DNA from: Gaiellales bacterium
GTDB lineage: Bacteria > Actinomycetota > Thermoleophilia > RBG-16-64-13
Assembly (NCBI GenBank): GCA_012719395.1
Contig: JAAYAL010000013.1
Location: 1 to 55,509 of the forward strand
Length of the DNA: 55,509 bases
Direction: 5' to 3'
Positions 26,227 through 34,951 of the stretch are shown here, piece after piece. The notes below the pieces were generated by a model. It was not told where the DNA came from and did no database searches. It was given only the letters and a program-made list of their open reading frames with translations. The position numbers and the translations under genes were made by a program. Position 1 is the stretch's first letter. Each line of letters starts with the position of its first letter.

Positions 26227-27741
26227 CTAGACGTCGATGCGGGGGAAGAGGGGAGCACCAGCCGTCACCGCACCCCCGGCGGGCAACAGGCCCCACGCCG
26301 CCCTCTCCCAGGCCACCGCCGCCGCGTCCGGCTCCATGCCCAGGCGCGACATCATCTCCGCGCTGGTAGCGGGAATGAAGGAATGCAGCACCACCGCCAA
26401 GAAGCGCAGCCCCTCGGCCAGGTTCCACAACGTGTGGTCCAGAGCCGCGTCCTCGCCGGCCTTGGCCTGTTTCCAAGGTGCCCGCTCCTCCACAAAACGG
26501 TTGAGCCGCCGCACGAAGGTCCAGATGGCCTCCAAACCGCCGCTCAGATCGAAATCGCCCAGAGCCTTCTCCACCACCGCGGCCACCGCCGCCGCCTCCT
26601 CCGCCAGAGGCGATTCGCCCACCGGCGCCGCGGGCACCACACCCGCCCGGTACTTCCCGATCATGGACGCCGTGCGCGACATCAGGTTGCCCAGCTCGTT
26701 GGCCAGTTCCGCGTTGTAGCGGGCCTTGAAGCTGTCCTCGCCCACGACGCCGTCCTGCCCGAAGTTGACCTCGCGCAGGCAATAGAAACGGAAGGGATCC
26801 GCCCCGTACTGCTCGATGAGCGGGAAGGGGTCCATCACGTTGCCGCGGGTCTTGGACATCTTCTCCCCGCCCAGCTTGAGGTAGCCATGGATGAAGAGAT
26901 GCTCCGGCAATTCATACCCGGCCGACATGAGCAGCGCCGGCCAGATAATGCCGTGAAACTTCAGGATGTCCTGGGCCATGAGGTGGTAGGTGGGCGGCCA
27001 GAGGCGAGTGGTCAGATCCTGACCCACGGCGTACGACAGGGCGCTGGCGTAGTTGATAAGGGCGTCCACCCACACGTAGATGACCTGGGAAGCGTCCCAG
27101 GGTACGGGGATACCCCACTTCAGCGTGGCGCGGGAGATTGAGATATCGTCCAAGCCCTGCTCGATGAAGGAGAGAGCCTCGTTGTAGCGGTGACGGGGCC
27201 GGACGAAATCCGGGTGGGCCAGGTAGTGCTGACGCAGGCGATCCTGGTAGTCCGCCAGCTTGAAGAAGTAGTTCTTCTCCTCCATGAAGGTGGGAGCAGT
27301 GCCGTGGTCCGGGCAGAGACCGTCCACGAGGTTCTCTTCCGTGTAGTAGGCCTCGCAGGCAGAGCAGTACAGACCCGAGTAGGAGCTCTCGTAGATATCC
27401 CCCGCGTCGTAGACCTTCTGGATGAAGCGCTGCACGTAGGCCTCGTGCTGCGGGTCAGTGGTGCGGATGAAGAAGTCGTTGGTGGCGTTGACCTTGCGCA
27501 CCACTTCTTTGAACCTGGTCACCATCTGATCCGCGTGCTCGCGCGGCGTGATGCCGCGCTCGGTGGCCGCCATCTCCACCTTGTTGCCGTGCTCATCTGT
27601 GCCTGTGAGGAAGAAGACCTCGTCCCCCTTCTGGCGATGGAAACGCGAGACAACGTCCGCCCCGATAGTGGTGTAGGCGTGGCCGATGTGCGGCACGTCG
27701 TTGACATAGTAGATGGGAGTGGTGACGAAGAACTTACCCAT
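26227..27741 (-). CDS. metG: Methionyl-tRNA synthetase
   Basis: Charges tRNA-Met. The 504-residue class I synthetase begins FFVTTPIYYVNDVPHIGHAY, whose HIGH motif is intact. It continues with FFLTGTDEHGNKVEMAA, the connective insertion SGLYCSACEAYYTEENLVDG, and the KMSKTRGNVMDPFPLIEQYG loop. It ends shortly after the anticodon-binding helical domain and lacks the C-terminal EMAP-II-like tRNA-binding module found in many bacteria. The ATG chosen gives the conserved N-terminus; an upstream extension to 27828 is not. It is the first gene of a run with tatD, rsmA and ispE. Confidence 0.97.
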   Translation of the reverse strand: MGKFFVTTPIYYVNDVPHIGHAYTTIGADVVSRFHRQKGDEVFFLTGTDEHGNKVEMAATERGITPREHADQMVTRFKEVVRKVNATNDFFIRTTDPQHEAYVQRFIQKVYDAGDIYESSYSGLYCSACEAYYTEENLVDGLCPDHGTAPTFMEEKNYFFKLADYQDRLRQHYLAHPDFVRPRHRYNEALSFIEQGLDDISISRATLKWGIPVPWDASQVIYVWVDALINYASALSYAVGQDLTTRLWPPTYHLMAQDILKFHGIIWPALLMSAGYELPEHLFIHGYLKLGGEKMSKTRGNVMDPFPLIEQYGADPFRFYCLREVNFGQDGVVGEDSFKARYNAELANELGNLMSRTASMIGKYRAGVVPAAPVGESPLAEEAAAVAAVVEKALGDFDLSGGLEAIWTFVRRLNRFVEERAPWKQAKAGEDAALDHTLWNLAEGLRFLAVVLHSFIPATSAEMMSRLGMEPDAAAVAWERAAWGLLPAGGAVTAGAPLFPRIDV

Positions 27742-27787
27742 GTGACGGCACCCGGAATTGCGCGGTTTACCAGCGGGAATCCGGGCT

Positions 27788-27796
27788 ATTCTAGCA
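27788..27796 (-). promoter_or_regulatory. Extended -10 promoter of the metG operon
   Basis: TGCTAGAAT on the minus strand, an extended -10, lies about 47 bases before the metG ATG. The identical nine bases precede the aldolase operon, and a one-base variant precedes tRNA-Leu. Confidence 0.5.
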
Positions 27797-27895
27797 GATG
27801 CCCGCTCAGCGGCCCCGGACACGGGCACCCTGTGACTCCGGTCGCTGCCGCCGCGGGATTCCCGACGCGTGAAGGCTCCTGCTACAAAGTTCCTG

Positions 27896-28777
27896 CTACA
27901 GAGCCGCCGGTTCCTCGCCCCGTTTCGCAGCCAACACCAACTCGTAGGCCGCAGCGCGGCTCAGCTTGGTCCGCTCGGCGAGTTCTCTTGCAACTTCTCT
28001 TGTCCGTCTTCCATTACGCAGGCTTTCTTGCACCCAGGGGCCAATGGCTTCAGGAGTCAGGGGGGCCGCGGCCGCCTCCCCGCCAGGCACGCCACCGGCA
28101 GCGCTGAACCTTTCCCCCAAGGCCACCACCACCACGATCTCTCCCCGCACCGGTTCGCCCAGCGCCTCCCGCACCTGAGCCGGCATCCCCACCACCACCT
28201 CTTCGTACAGCTTGCTGAGCTCGCGGCACACTGCCACCTCGGCCTCCGGCGCCAGTTCTGACAGGACCGCCAGCGAACCCCGCACCCGCCGGGGTGAATC
28301 GAAAGCCACCAGCGTGGCCCGGGCGGCGGCAGCCTCGTTCAGCAGAAGGGCCAGCTCACGCCGGCTGCGCGGAAGGAAGCCGGTGAAGAGCGCCCGGTCT
28401 GAGGGCAGGCCGGAGATGGAGAGAGCCGCGGTGACGGCGGAAGGGCCGGGAACGACAGTCACCACGATCCCCTCGCGCCGGCAGGCGCGGACCAGGCGAA
28501 AGCCGGGGTCGGACAACGCGGGGGTGCCGGCATCCGACACCAGGGCCACCGCCGCGCCCACCCGCAGCAGACCCAGCATCTCGGCCAAACGCTGCTCCTC
28601 ATTGTGCTCGTGCAGGCTCACCAGGCGCGGGCCTTTGATCTGGAAGTGGGAGAGCAGCTTGAGCGTGCGACGAGTGTCCTCGCAGGCGATGACCTCCGCC
28701 CCGCGCAGGGTTTCCACCAGGCGAGACGAGGCATCGCCCAGATTCCCGATGGGAGTGGCGCACACATAAAGCGTCAT
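27896..28777 (-). CDS. rsmI: 16S rRNA ribose 2'-O-methyltransferase RsmI
   Basis: Methylates the 2'-hydroxyl of C1402 of 16S rRNA in the decoding centre. The 293-residue tetrapyrrole-methylase-fold protein shows YVCATPIGNLGDASSRLVET, IACEDTRRTLKLLSHF, LVSDAGTPALSDPGFRLV, VVPGPSAVTAALSISGLPSD and FDSPRRVRGSL. The C-terminal helical extension (RTREVARELAERTKLSRAAA) is also present. It lies upstream of metG on the same strand, as is common in Actinobacteria. No ribosome binding site precedes the ATG, and a -10-like hexamer sits six bases upstream, so the mRNA may be leaderless. Confidence 0.95.
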   Translation of the reverse strand: MTLYVCATPIGNLGDASSRLVETLRGAEVIACEDTRRTLKLLSHFQIKGPRLVSLHEHNEEQRLAEMLGLLRVGAAVALVSDAGTPALSDPGFRLVRACRREGIVVTVVPGPSAVTAALSISGLPSDRALFTGFLPRSRRELALLLNEAAAARATLVAFDSPRRVRGSLAVLSELAPEAEVAVCRELSKLYEEVVVGMPAQVREALGEPVRGEIVVVVALGERFSAAGGVPGGEAAAAPLTPEAIGPWVQESLRNGRRTREVARELAERTKLSRAAAYELVLAAKRGEEPAAL

Positions 28778-28783
28778 GGCCCG

Positions 28784-28803
28784 ATTGTACTTCGAGATAC
28801 AAT
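28784..28803. promoter_or_regulatory. Palindromic divergent promoter, rsmI / BMP transporter
   Basis: A 20-bp inverted repeat, ATTGTA-8 bases-TACAAT. Each arm reads TACAAT, a near-consensus -10, on one strand. The minus-strand copy lies six bases before the rsmI ATG. The plus-strand copy predicts a start near 28810 with a ~58-base leader before the lipoprotein gene. It could equally be a repressor operator. No good -35 is visible on either side. Confidence 0.45.
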
Positions 28804-28867
28804 GAGCCGGCCGGCATGCGTGGAAGCCCGGCAGTCAGTCCCATCCCGCAAGGAGGTCGATCCGGCC

Positions 28868-30148
28868 GTGATACTGAGGAAACACTCCTACCTCTTCCTG
28901 CTCTCCCTCCTACTTGTCATGCTCACCGTGTCGACAGCCGCCTGTGGAAGCGAGACCACCACCACTACAGCTGCTTCCACCGAGACCACGGCGGCCCCGA
29001 CGGAATCAAGCACCACCACCGCCACCTCTGCACAGGGACCCTTCACCTTCGGCATGCTGCTGGTGGGCCCCTACAACGACCGGGGCTACAGCCAGGCCCA
29101 TTACGACGCCGGCCTGTACGTGGAAGAGAACCTGCCCGGGGCCAAGATGGTTTACATCGACAAGGTCAACACCGCTGACCGTCCCGGCACCACCCCCGCC
29201 CAACTGGCGGAGGAGCTGCTGGCTCAAGGGGCAACGTTCATCATCTTCAACTCGGATGACATGAAGGACGGTGCCGTTGAGTTTGCCAAGGCTCACCCGG
29301 ACATCCCCGTCCTCCACGCCTCCGGCGATTCCGCCTGGAAGGAAGGCACCAACTACGCGGACCTGCCTAACTTGGGCAACGTCATGGGCGGTATGGAGTA
29401 CGGCAAGATGATTGCCGGCGCCGCGGCCGCCTTGACCACCCAGACCGGCCAGATCGGCTACCTGGGCCCGCTGATCAACGATGAGACGCGACGCCTGGCC
29501 GCTTCCGCCTACCTGGGCGCTAAGTACACCTGGACGGAGGTCCTGAAGAAGGATGCCAAGGATCTGCACTTCAAGGTGAACTGGATCGGCTTCTGGTTCA
29601 ACATCCCCGGCGTCACTTCCGATCCCACCCAGGTGGCGGATGACTTCTTCAACCAGGGCTGCGACGTGGTCATCTCCGGCATCGACACCACGGAAGCCCT
29701 GATAGAAGCCGCCAAGTTCACCAAGCAGGGCAAGCAGGCCTGGGCCATCCCCTACGACTTCAGCGGCGCCCCGGAGGAAGCCCCCGAAGTGGCGCTGGGC
29801 GTGCCCTACTTCAACTGGGGCCCCAGCTACCTGCAGCAGATCAAAGAGGCCAAGGAGGGAACCTGGGCACCGCGCTATGAGTGGCTGGCTCCCGACTGGA
29901 AGGACATCAACGACCCCGATAGCAGCGCCGTAGGCTTCATCAAGGGCGATGCCCTGAGCGCGGAGTCCTCAGCACAGGTGGATGCCTTTATCGCCGAACT
30001 GGCGGGCGGCCTCAACCTGTGGACCGGCCCGCTGAACCTTCAGGACGGAACCGAGTACCTCAAAGACGGTGAAGCTGCCACCGAGCAGCAGATCTGGTAT
30101 CTGCCCCAGCTGTTGGAAGGGATGGAAGGTCAGAGCGTCGCCGACTGA
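28868..30148 (+). CDS. BMP-family substrate-binding lipoprotein
   Basis: Solute receptor of a nucleoside-type ABC importer (PnrA/BMP family). The 426-residue product begins at GTG after AGGAGG. It has a lipoprotein signal (LFLLSLLLVMLTVSTAACG) and a Thr-rich linker of ~35 residues. The binding domain starts FTFGMLLVGPYNDRGYSQAH, then AQGATFIIFNSDDMKDGAVE and the IGYLGPLINDETRRLAASAY region. The paired ATPase and two permease genes directly downstream confirm the role. Substrates of the family are purine nucleosides or related compounds; the actual ligand cannot be read from the sequence. Long runs of C-ending codons suggest high expression. Confidence 0.9.
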   Translation: MILRKHSYLFLLSLLLVMLTVSTAACGSETTTTTAASTETTAAPTESSTTTATSAQGPFTFGMLLVGPYNDRGYSQAHYDAGLYVEENLPGAKMVYIDKVNTADRPGTTPAQLAEELLAQGATFIIFNSDDMKDGAVEFAKAHPDIPVLHASGDSAWKEGTNYADLPNLGNVMGGMEYGKMIAGAAAALTTQTGQIGYLGPLINDETRRLAASAYLGAKYTWTEVLKKDAKDLHFKVNWIGFWFNIPGVTSDPTQVADDFFNQGCDVVISGIDTTEALIEAAKFTKQGKQAWAIPYDFSGAPEEAPEVALGVPYFNWGPSYLQQIKEAKEGTWAPRYEWLAPDWKDINDPDSSAVGFIKGDALSAESSAQVDAFIAELAGGLNLWTGPLNLQDGTEYLKDGEAATEQQIWYLPQLLEGMEGQSVAD

Positions 30149-30170
30149 GCCGGCCGCTCGGCACGACCTC

Positions 30171-30205
30171 GCCGATAGGGGGAGATCGCGTCTCCCCCTA
30201 TCGGC
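30171..30205 (+). terminator. 15-bp perfect hairpin after the BMP gene
   Basis: GCCGATAGGGGGAGA and its exact complement flank the loop TCGCG, 22 bases after the lipoprotein stop and 27 before the ATPase start. No T-run follows, so complete termination is unlikely. Such hairpins commonly protect the 3' end of receptor mRNA and lower downstream expression. Confidence 0.65.
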
Positions 30206-30232
30206 TCTCGTGCACTACTGCGCGCACGTACC

Positions 30233-31708
30233 ATGGACGTAGAGATCAGGGACATCCACAAGCGCTTCGGCGCCGTGCGGGCCAACGCCGGAATCTCCCT
30301 GCGGGTCACGGCCGGCACCATCCAGGGAGTGCTGGGAGAGAACGGCGCCGGCAAGAGCACGCTCATGAAGATCCTCTCCGGCTTCCAACCGGCCGACCGC
30401 GGCGAGATATTGCTGGACGGTCGCATGGCGCACATCGGCTCGCCGGCCGACGCCATACGCGCGGGTGTGGGCATGCTGCACCAGGACCCCATGGACTTCC
30501 CCGCCTTCCGCGTCATCGACGATTTCCTGGTGGGGCGCCCCGGCGGGATCTCCCTCTCCCCCGGGCAGGCCCGGCGCGAGCTGCAAGCGCAGGCAGAGCA
30601 CTTCGGCTTCTCCCTGGAACCCAACCGGGAGATCGCGCGCATGACGGTGGGAGAACGCCAGCAACTGGAGTTGCTGCGCCTGCTGTGGCAGGGAGCGGGC
30701 GTGCTCATCCTGGACGAACCCACCACCGGCATCAGCGCACCCCAACGGGAGACGCTCTTTGCCATCCTGCGGCAGTTGGCCGCGGAAAAGAAAACGGTGC
30801 TGTTCGTGTCTCACAAGCTGGACGAGGTGGAGCGGCTCTGCCACCGCGTCGCAGTGCTCCGGCAGGGACGACTCGTCGGTGAGGAGAGCGCCCCCTTCGA
30901 CACGGCGCAGCTGGTACGTCTCATGTTCGGCAAGGAGATCGTGGTCAGCGCTCCCCGTAGCACGGCGCGGGAGGAGACCGTCCTCACGCTGGAGGGGATC
31001 GAGGTGGAGGACGCGCGCCTGCACGTGGGGCCCACGTCCCTCGAGGTGAGGGCAGGTGAAGTGCTGGGGCTGGCCGGCATGGAAGGCAGCGGGCAGTCTC
31101 TGCTTCTGCGGGTCTGTGCCGGCCTCATGTCCCCCGTGGCCGGACGCCTCCTGCTGGACGGGCATGACATGACGCATCGCCCCTATAGATCCTTTCACGA
31201 CCGCGGCGTGGCCTACGTCCCCGCCGCCCGCTTGGAACAGGGGCTGGTCCCCGGTCTCTCCCTGACGGAACACGTGCTGCTCTCCGAACGCCACCGCGGA
31301 CCGCTCATCGACTGGAAGCGTGGTCGCGCCAAGACCGCCCGCCGCATCCACGACTTCAACATACGTGGCGAACCCGACAACACCGTGGAGTCACTGTCCG
31401 GCGGCAACCAGCAACGGGCGCTCTTGGCGCTCGTCCCCGACCCCGCGCGCCTCCTGCTCTTGGAGCACCCCACACGAGGGCTGGACGTGGAATCCACCGT
31501 GTACATCTGGAGCAAGCTGAAGCAGAGGTGCACCCAGGGCACCGCCATCGTCTTCGTCTCTTCAGAGTTGGAGGAGTTGCTGCGGTACGGGGACCGCGTA
31601 GCCGTGCTGTTCTCCGGCCGCGTGTCCGCACCCGTATCCGCCGCTCTCACCTCCGTGGAGGAACTCGGCGAGCTGATTGGGGGGAAGGGCCTTGAACCGG
31701 CAGCCTAG
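30233..31708 (+). CDS. ABC importer ATPase, duplicated NBD (BMP/nucleoside type)
   Basis: A 491-residue protein with two nucleotide-binding domains, as in sugar and nucleoside importers (RbsA/NupA-like). The first has VLGENGAGKSTLMKILSG, HQDPMDFPAF and LILDEPTTGISAPQRETLF. Its signature is reduced to TVGERQQLELLRLL. The second has the family's degenerate Walker A (GLAGMEGSGQSLLLRV), a proper signature LSGGNQQRALLAL and LLLLEHPTRGLDVES with His after Glu. No Shine-Dalgarno is obvious before the ATG. The permease gene overlaps its 3' end. Confidence 0.92.
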   Translation: MDVEIRDIHKRFGAVRANAGISLRVTAGTIQGVLGENGAGKSTLMKILSGFQPADRGEILLDGRMAHIGSPADAIRAGVGMLHQDPMDFPAFRVIDDFLVGRPGGISLSPGQARRELQAQAEHFGFSLEPNREIARMTVGERQQLELLRLLWQGAGVLILDEPTTGISAPQRETLFAILRQLAAEKKTVLFVSHKLDEVERLCHRVAVLRQGRLVGEESAPFDTAQLVRLMFGKEIVVSAPRSTAREETVLTLEGIEVEDARLHVGPTSLEVRAGEVLGLAGMEGSGQSLLLRVCAGLMSPVAGRLLLDGHDMTHRPYRSFHDRGVAYVPAARLEQGLVPGLSLTEHVLLSERHRGPLIDWKRGRAKTARRIHDFNIRGEPDNTVESLSGGNQQRALLALVPDPARLLLLEHPTRGLDVESTVYIWSKLKQRCTQGTAIVFVSSELEELLRYGDRVAVLFSGRVSAPVSAALTSVEELGELIGGKGLEPAA

Positions 31709-32915
31709 CCAACCGGAGACCAGGCCGGAGACGGTCGGTGGGGACAACACCAGCACAACACCCGTCGCCGCCCACACGCCCCGATCGGCGCTTGGGCGCA
31801 CCGGGCTGAGCCGCGGCGCCCTCAACGTCGCGTTTCAGGCAGGCGCCTTTCTGGTGGCACTGGTCATCACCACCCTGGTGCTGCTGGTGGCTGGAGCGCC
31901 GCCCTTCGCCGCCTATGGAGAGATCGTCAGGGGCGCCGTGGGGTCGCTCCAATCGCTCGCCGATGTGACCGTGGCCTGGGTGCCGCTTGTCGTCTGCACC
32001 TTCGGCCTCCTGGTGACCTTTGCCGCCGGTCTATGGAACATCGGGGTCGAGGGGCAGATCATGCTGGGAGCCGTGTTCGCCACCCTGGTGCTGCGGTTGC
32101 TGCAGGACACAAACGCCCCGGCCTGGTTGGCATTGACCCTGGCCATCTCCGCCGCCATGGTGGGAGGAGGTCTCTGGGCCGTGCTGGCCGGTGTCCTGAA
32201 GGCGTTCGGCGGGGTCAACGAGATCTTCGGCGGCCTGGGCCTCAACTACGTGGCCACCGCCCTCAGCCTGTGGCTCATATTCGGGCCCTGGAAGCGGCCC
32301 GGCGTGGGATCCATGAGCGGGACTGAGCCCTTCCCGGAGCAACTCTGGCTCCCGCAGTTCAGCGGGCTTCGCTTGAGCCCTTGGGGGCTGGGGCTGGCCG
32401 TGCTGGCCGTGGTGATCGTGGGGGTGGCGCTGAGCCGGACCTACTTCGGGCTGAAGCTCAAGGCAGTGGGACGCAACATGCGGGCGGCTTTCCTGCTGGG
32501 AATCCCCACCTGGCAGTACGTGCTGGCGGCCTTCCTGGTCTGCGGGCTCATGGCAGGGCTGGCCGGAGGCATCCAGGTCACTGCCGTTTACCATCGCCTC
32601 ATCCCCTCCATCTCCAGCGGCTACGGCTTCCTGGGGCTGCTGGTGGCCATGCTGGTACGCTACCGCGCACTCTGGGCGGCGCCCGTGGCGCTCTTCTACG
32701 CCGCCCTCAATATCGGCAGCATCCAGTTGCCCATCGTACTCAAGCTCGACTCGTCCCTGGCGGGAGTACTGCAGGGCGTCCTGGTGCTATGCGTCATCCT
32801 GGCCGAAGGCGCGCGCCAGCGTCTTCTCCACCGACCCGTCTCCGAGTTGCCGGCTCCGCAGGAGCCCGGACGCGGCGCCCCTGAGCACGCGACACCCGTG
32901 GAGGACGCTCTATGA
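31692..32915 (+). CDS. BMP-type ABC transporter permease, subunit 1
   Basis: Inner-membrane permease of the BPD_transp_2 family, about 407 residues. After a ~45-residue polar N-terminus come many hydrophobic helices. Conserved segments include AAGLWNIGVEGQIMLGAVFA, GGVNEIFGGLGLNYVATALS and LGIPTWQYVLAAFLVCGLMA. The TTG start overlapping the ATPase gene follows GGGGGGAAGGG; a TTG five codons earlier is an alternative. It should pair with the next permease to form the channel. Its stop overlaps the next start as ATGA. Confidence 0.88.
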   Translation: MNRQPSQPETRPETVGGDNTSTTPVAAHTPRSALGRTGLSRGALNVAFQAGAFLVALVITTLVLLVAGAPPFAAYGEIVRGAVGSLQSLADVTVAWVPLVVCTFGLLVTFAAGLWNIGVEGQIMLGAVFATLVLRLLQDTNAPAWLALTLAISAAMVGGGLWAVLAGVLKAFGGVNEIFGGLGLNYVATALSLWLIFGPWKRPGVGSMSGTEPFPEQLWLPQFSGLRLSPWGLGLAVLAVVIVGVALSRTYFGLKLKAVGRNMRAAFLLGIPTWQYVLAAFLVCGLMAGLAGGIQVTAVYHRLIPSISSGYGFLGLLVAMLVRYRALWAAPVALFYAALNIGSIQLPIVLKLDSSLAGVLQGVLVLCVILAEGARQRLLHRPVSELPAPQEPGRGAPEHATPVEDAL

Positions 32916-33910
32916 CCGGCGAAGCCATCCTGGCCGGCCTGTCCGGCGTGCTGGCCGCGTCGGGACCGCTGGTCTTCGCCGCCATCGGGGAGACCATCTC
33001 GGAGCGCGCAGGCGTGATAAACCTCTCGGCCAACGGCGTGATCGTGCTGTCCGCCATGGGCAGCTTTGCGGTGGGCGTGGCCACCGGCAGCCTGCTGCTG
33101 GGATTCCTCACCGGTCTCCTTATCGGTGCGCTCGTGGCCTTGGTGGTGGCCTTCGGCAACATCACCCTCCGGCAAAGCCAAGTGGCTCTCGGCTTCGTGC
33201 TGGCACTTGTCTGCCGTGATCTGGCTTACTTTCTGGGCAACCCCTTCATGGGCGCCTCGGGGCCTCGGCTCAGCTCGCTTCCCATCCCCGGCCTCAGCCG
33301 GATCCCCGTGGTGGGTCAACTCTTCTTCGCACACAACCTCCTGACGTACCTCAGCTTCCTGCTCGTACCCGTGGCCTGGTACTTCATATTCCGCACCAGG
33401 CAGGGCTTGGTGCTGCGGGCGGTCGGAGAGCGCCCGGCCGCGGCTTTCGCCCGCGGGGCCAACGTCAACAGACTGCGCTACCTCTATACCGTGCTAGGCG
33501 GGGCGCTGGTGGGGCTGGCCGGTCCCATGTTCTCCCTGAGCATGAAGGCCGGATGGAAAGGCACCATCTCCGGATTGGACGGCATCGGCTGGATTGCGCT
33601 GGCCATCACCATCTTCGGCGCCTGGAGCCCGCTGAAAGTGGCACTGGGCGCCTACCTCTTCGGCCTATTGCAGTGGCTGGGCGTGGTGCTGCAGCCCCAT
33701 CTCTCCGGTATCCCCTCGCAGGTGCTGCAGGTGGCACCCTTCCCGCTCATGATTCTCACCCTACTGCTGGTCAACATAGGCAACGCGGAGTGGGTGGAAC
33801 GGATCCTGGCGGGGCTCCCTCCGCGGATCCGCCCCGCCGCCGCGGGGCTTCTGCGCGCCACGCGCGTCTCACCGCCGGGTGCTCTGGGTGTGCCCTTCGA
33901 GCGAGACTGA
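32912..33910 (+). CDS. BMP-type ABC transporter permease, subunit 2
   Basis: Second BPD_transp_2 permease of 332 residues. It shows the family's GPLVFAAIGETISERAGVIN and NLSANGVIVLSAMGSFAVGV, then GLVLRAVGERPAAAFARGAN and GLDGIGWIALAITIFGAWSP. Eight or more hydrophobic helices are evident. The ATGA overlap with subunit 1 couples translation. Its 3' end overlaps, tail to tail, the last 42 bases of the opposite-strand DUF4405 gene, so the two transcripts would be antisense there. Confidence 0.9.
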   Translation: MTGEAILAGLSGVLAASGPLVFAAIGETISERAGVINLSANGVIVLSAMGSFAVGVATGSLLLGFLTGLLIGALVALVVAFGNITLRQSQVALGFVLALVCRDLAYFLGNPFMGASGPRLSSLPIPGLSRIPVVGQLFFAHNLLTYLSFLLVPVAWYFIFRTRQGLVLRAVGERPAAAFARGANVNRLRYLYTVLGGALVGLAGPMFSLSMKAGWKGTISGLDGIGWIALAITIFGAWSPLKVALGAYLFGLLQWLGVVLQPHLSGIPSQVLQVAPFPLMILTLLLVNIGNAEWVERILAGLPPRIRPAAAGLLRATRVSPPGALGVPFERD

Positions 33911-34798
33911 GGTTGACCGCCGAGCCGGGAGCAGAGGCGCCGGGATGTCGCCGTAGGCGAGCTCCTCGGAGCATGTCTCCCGGGCGGTGCGTGCCGCTTC
34001 GCGGGCCTCCTGGCAGGCCGTGGAGCGCTTGCGCAGGAGACTCCGGTAGTATTTCAGGTGCCAGCCTATGTGGAAGAAGGATATGAGCGACATGACGATG
34101 CCCGTCTCCACGTGCCAGAAAAGCATGTCAACGGGCAGGTTGACGCGCCAGCCGTAGTTGAGCCGGATGGTGAGCAGCAGCCCCAGTACTCCCGTGACGA
34201 GGAAAGTCAGCAACAGCAGCACGTTCCAGATCTTGCGATGCGTGGCGCCACGGATGCGGCGGGTCCTGTAGAGGACAAAGCTGACGGCGTAGACGACGAA
34301 GAAGACCACAGCAATGGGGCTGACGTTGTACATCACGGTGGGAGTTGAAGCGGCTGCCGCGGGCGGGGCGATGGCGGCGTCCCCGCCTCCGCTCTGGGGC
34401 TCAGTAGCGGTTGACCCGGCACCGCTGAGGTCCCCACCCGGCCCGGAGGGGAGGGTGGTGCTGGTGCCCAAGCCGGTTGCAGCCAGCGCCATGGCTGCCA
34501 CATCGGCAACAGAGGAGCCGGTGGCGGAGGACGAGGCGGCCACGGAGGTTGCGGGGGAAGCAGCCACCGTGTCGGCAGTGGTGGACGACGTGGGTTCCGG
34601 CTGGGAGTGGTCACAGTAGCCGTCGCCGTTGGTATCGATGAAGCGAGAGCAGGCGCCGGTGCACAGCTCGGTCACGCCCTTGGGGCAGTCATCCCAGGCC
34701 ACCGCCGTGGCGGGCAGAACCAGGATCGCCAGGGCCAGCACCAATCCGACCACCATCGGCCACCATACCCGACCCAGGATGTGTTTTCCGCGCTGCAT
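33869..34798 (-). CDS. DUF4405-type membrane protein with Cys/Asp-rich exported segment
   Basis: A 309-residue protein starting after GAGGAG. A signal-like helix (VVGLVLALAILVLPATAVA) leads to an exported Cys segment, DDCPKGVTELCTGACSRF, followed by an EF-hand-like loop DTNGDGYCDHSQ. A low-complexity Ser/Thr/Ala/Gly linker of ~85 residues follows. The C-terminal domain has four hydrophobic helices (VVFFVVYAVSFVLY, LLLLTFLVTGVLGLLL and FWHVETGIVMSLISFFHIGW). Its His residues resemble a cytochrome b561-like DUF4405 unit that could bind heme. I infer a membrane redox or Ca-binding role; neither is proven. The tail is Arg-rich. Confidence 0.7.
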   Translation of the reverse strand: MQRGKHILGRVWWPMVVGLVLALAILVLPATAVAWDDCPKGVTELCTGACSRFIDTNGDGYCDHSQPEPTSSTTADTVAASPATSVAASSSATGSSVADVAAMALAATGLGTSTTLPSGPGGDLSGAGSTATEPQSGGGDAAIAPPAAAASTPTVMYNVSPIAVVFFVVYAVSFVLYRTRRIRGATHRKIWNVLLLLTFLVTGVLGLLLTIRLNYGWRVNLPVDMLFWHVETGIVMSLISFFHIGWHLKYYRSLLRKRSTACQEAREAARTARETCSEELAYGDIPAPLLPARRSTSVSLEGHTQSTRR

Positions 34799-34951
34799 GG
34801 CAAGGCTCCTCATCTTCGCGGGCTGCAAACCGCTCGTCGCCCGGTTGTCAACCACAGTTTCGAGCGAAGGTGTCAAGGAAGTATGAGTAAGCCTTGATCA
34901 AATACGAAAGAGAGTGGCGAATGGCGGCGCCGTGCGCGCCCACACCCAGGG

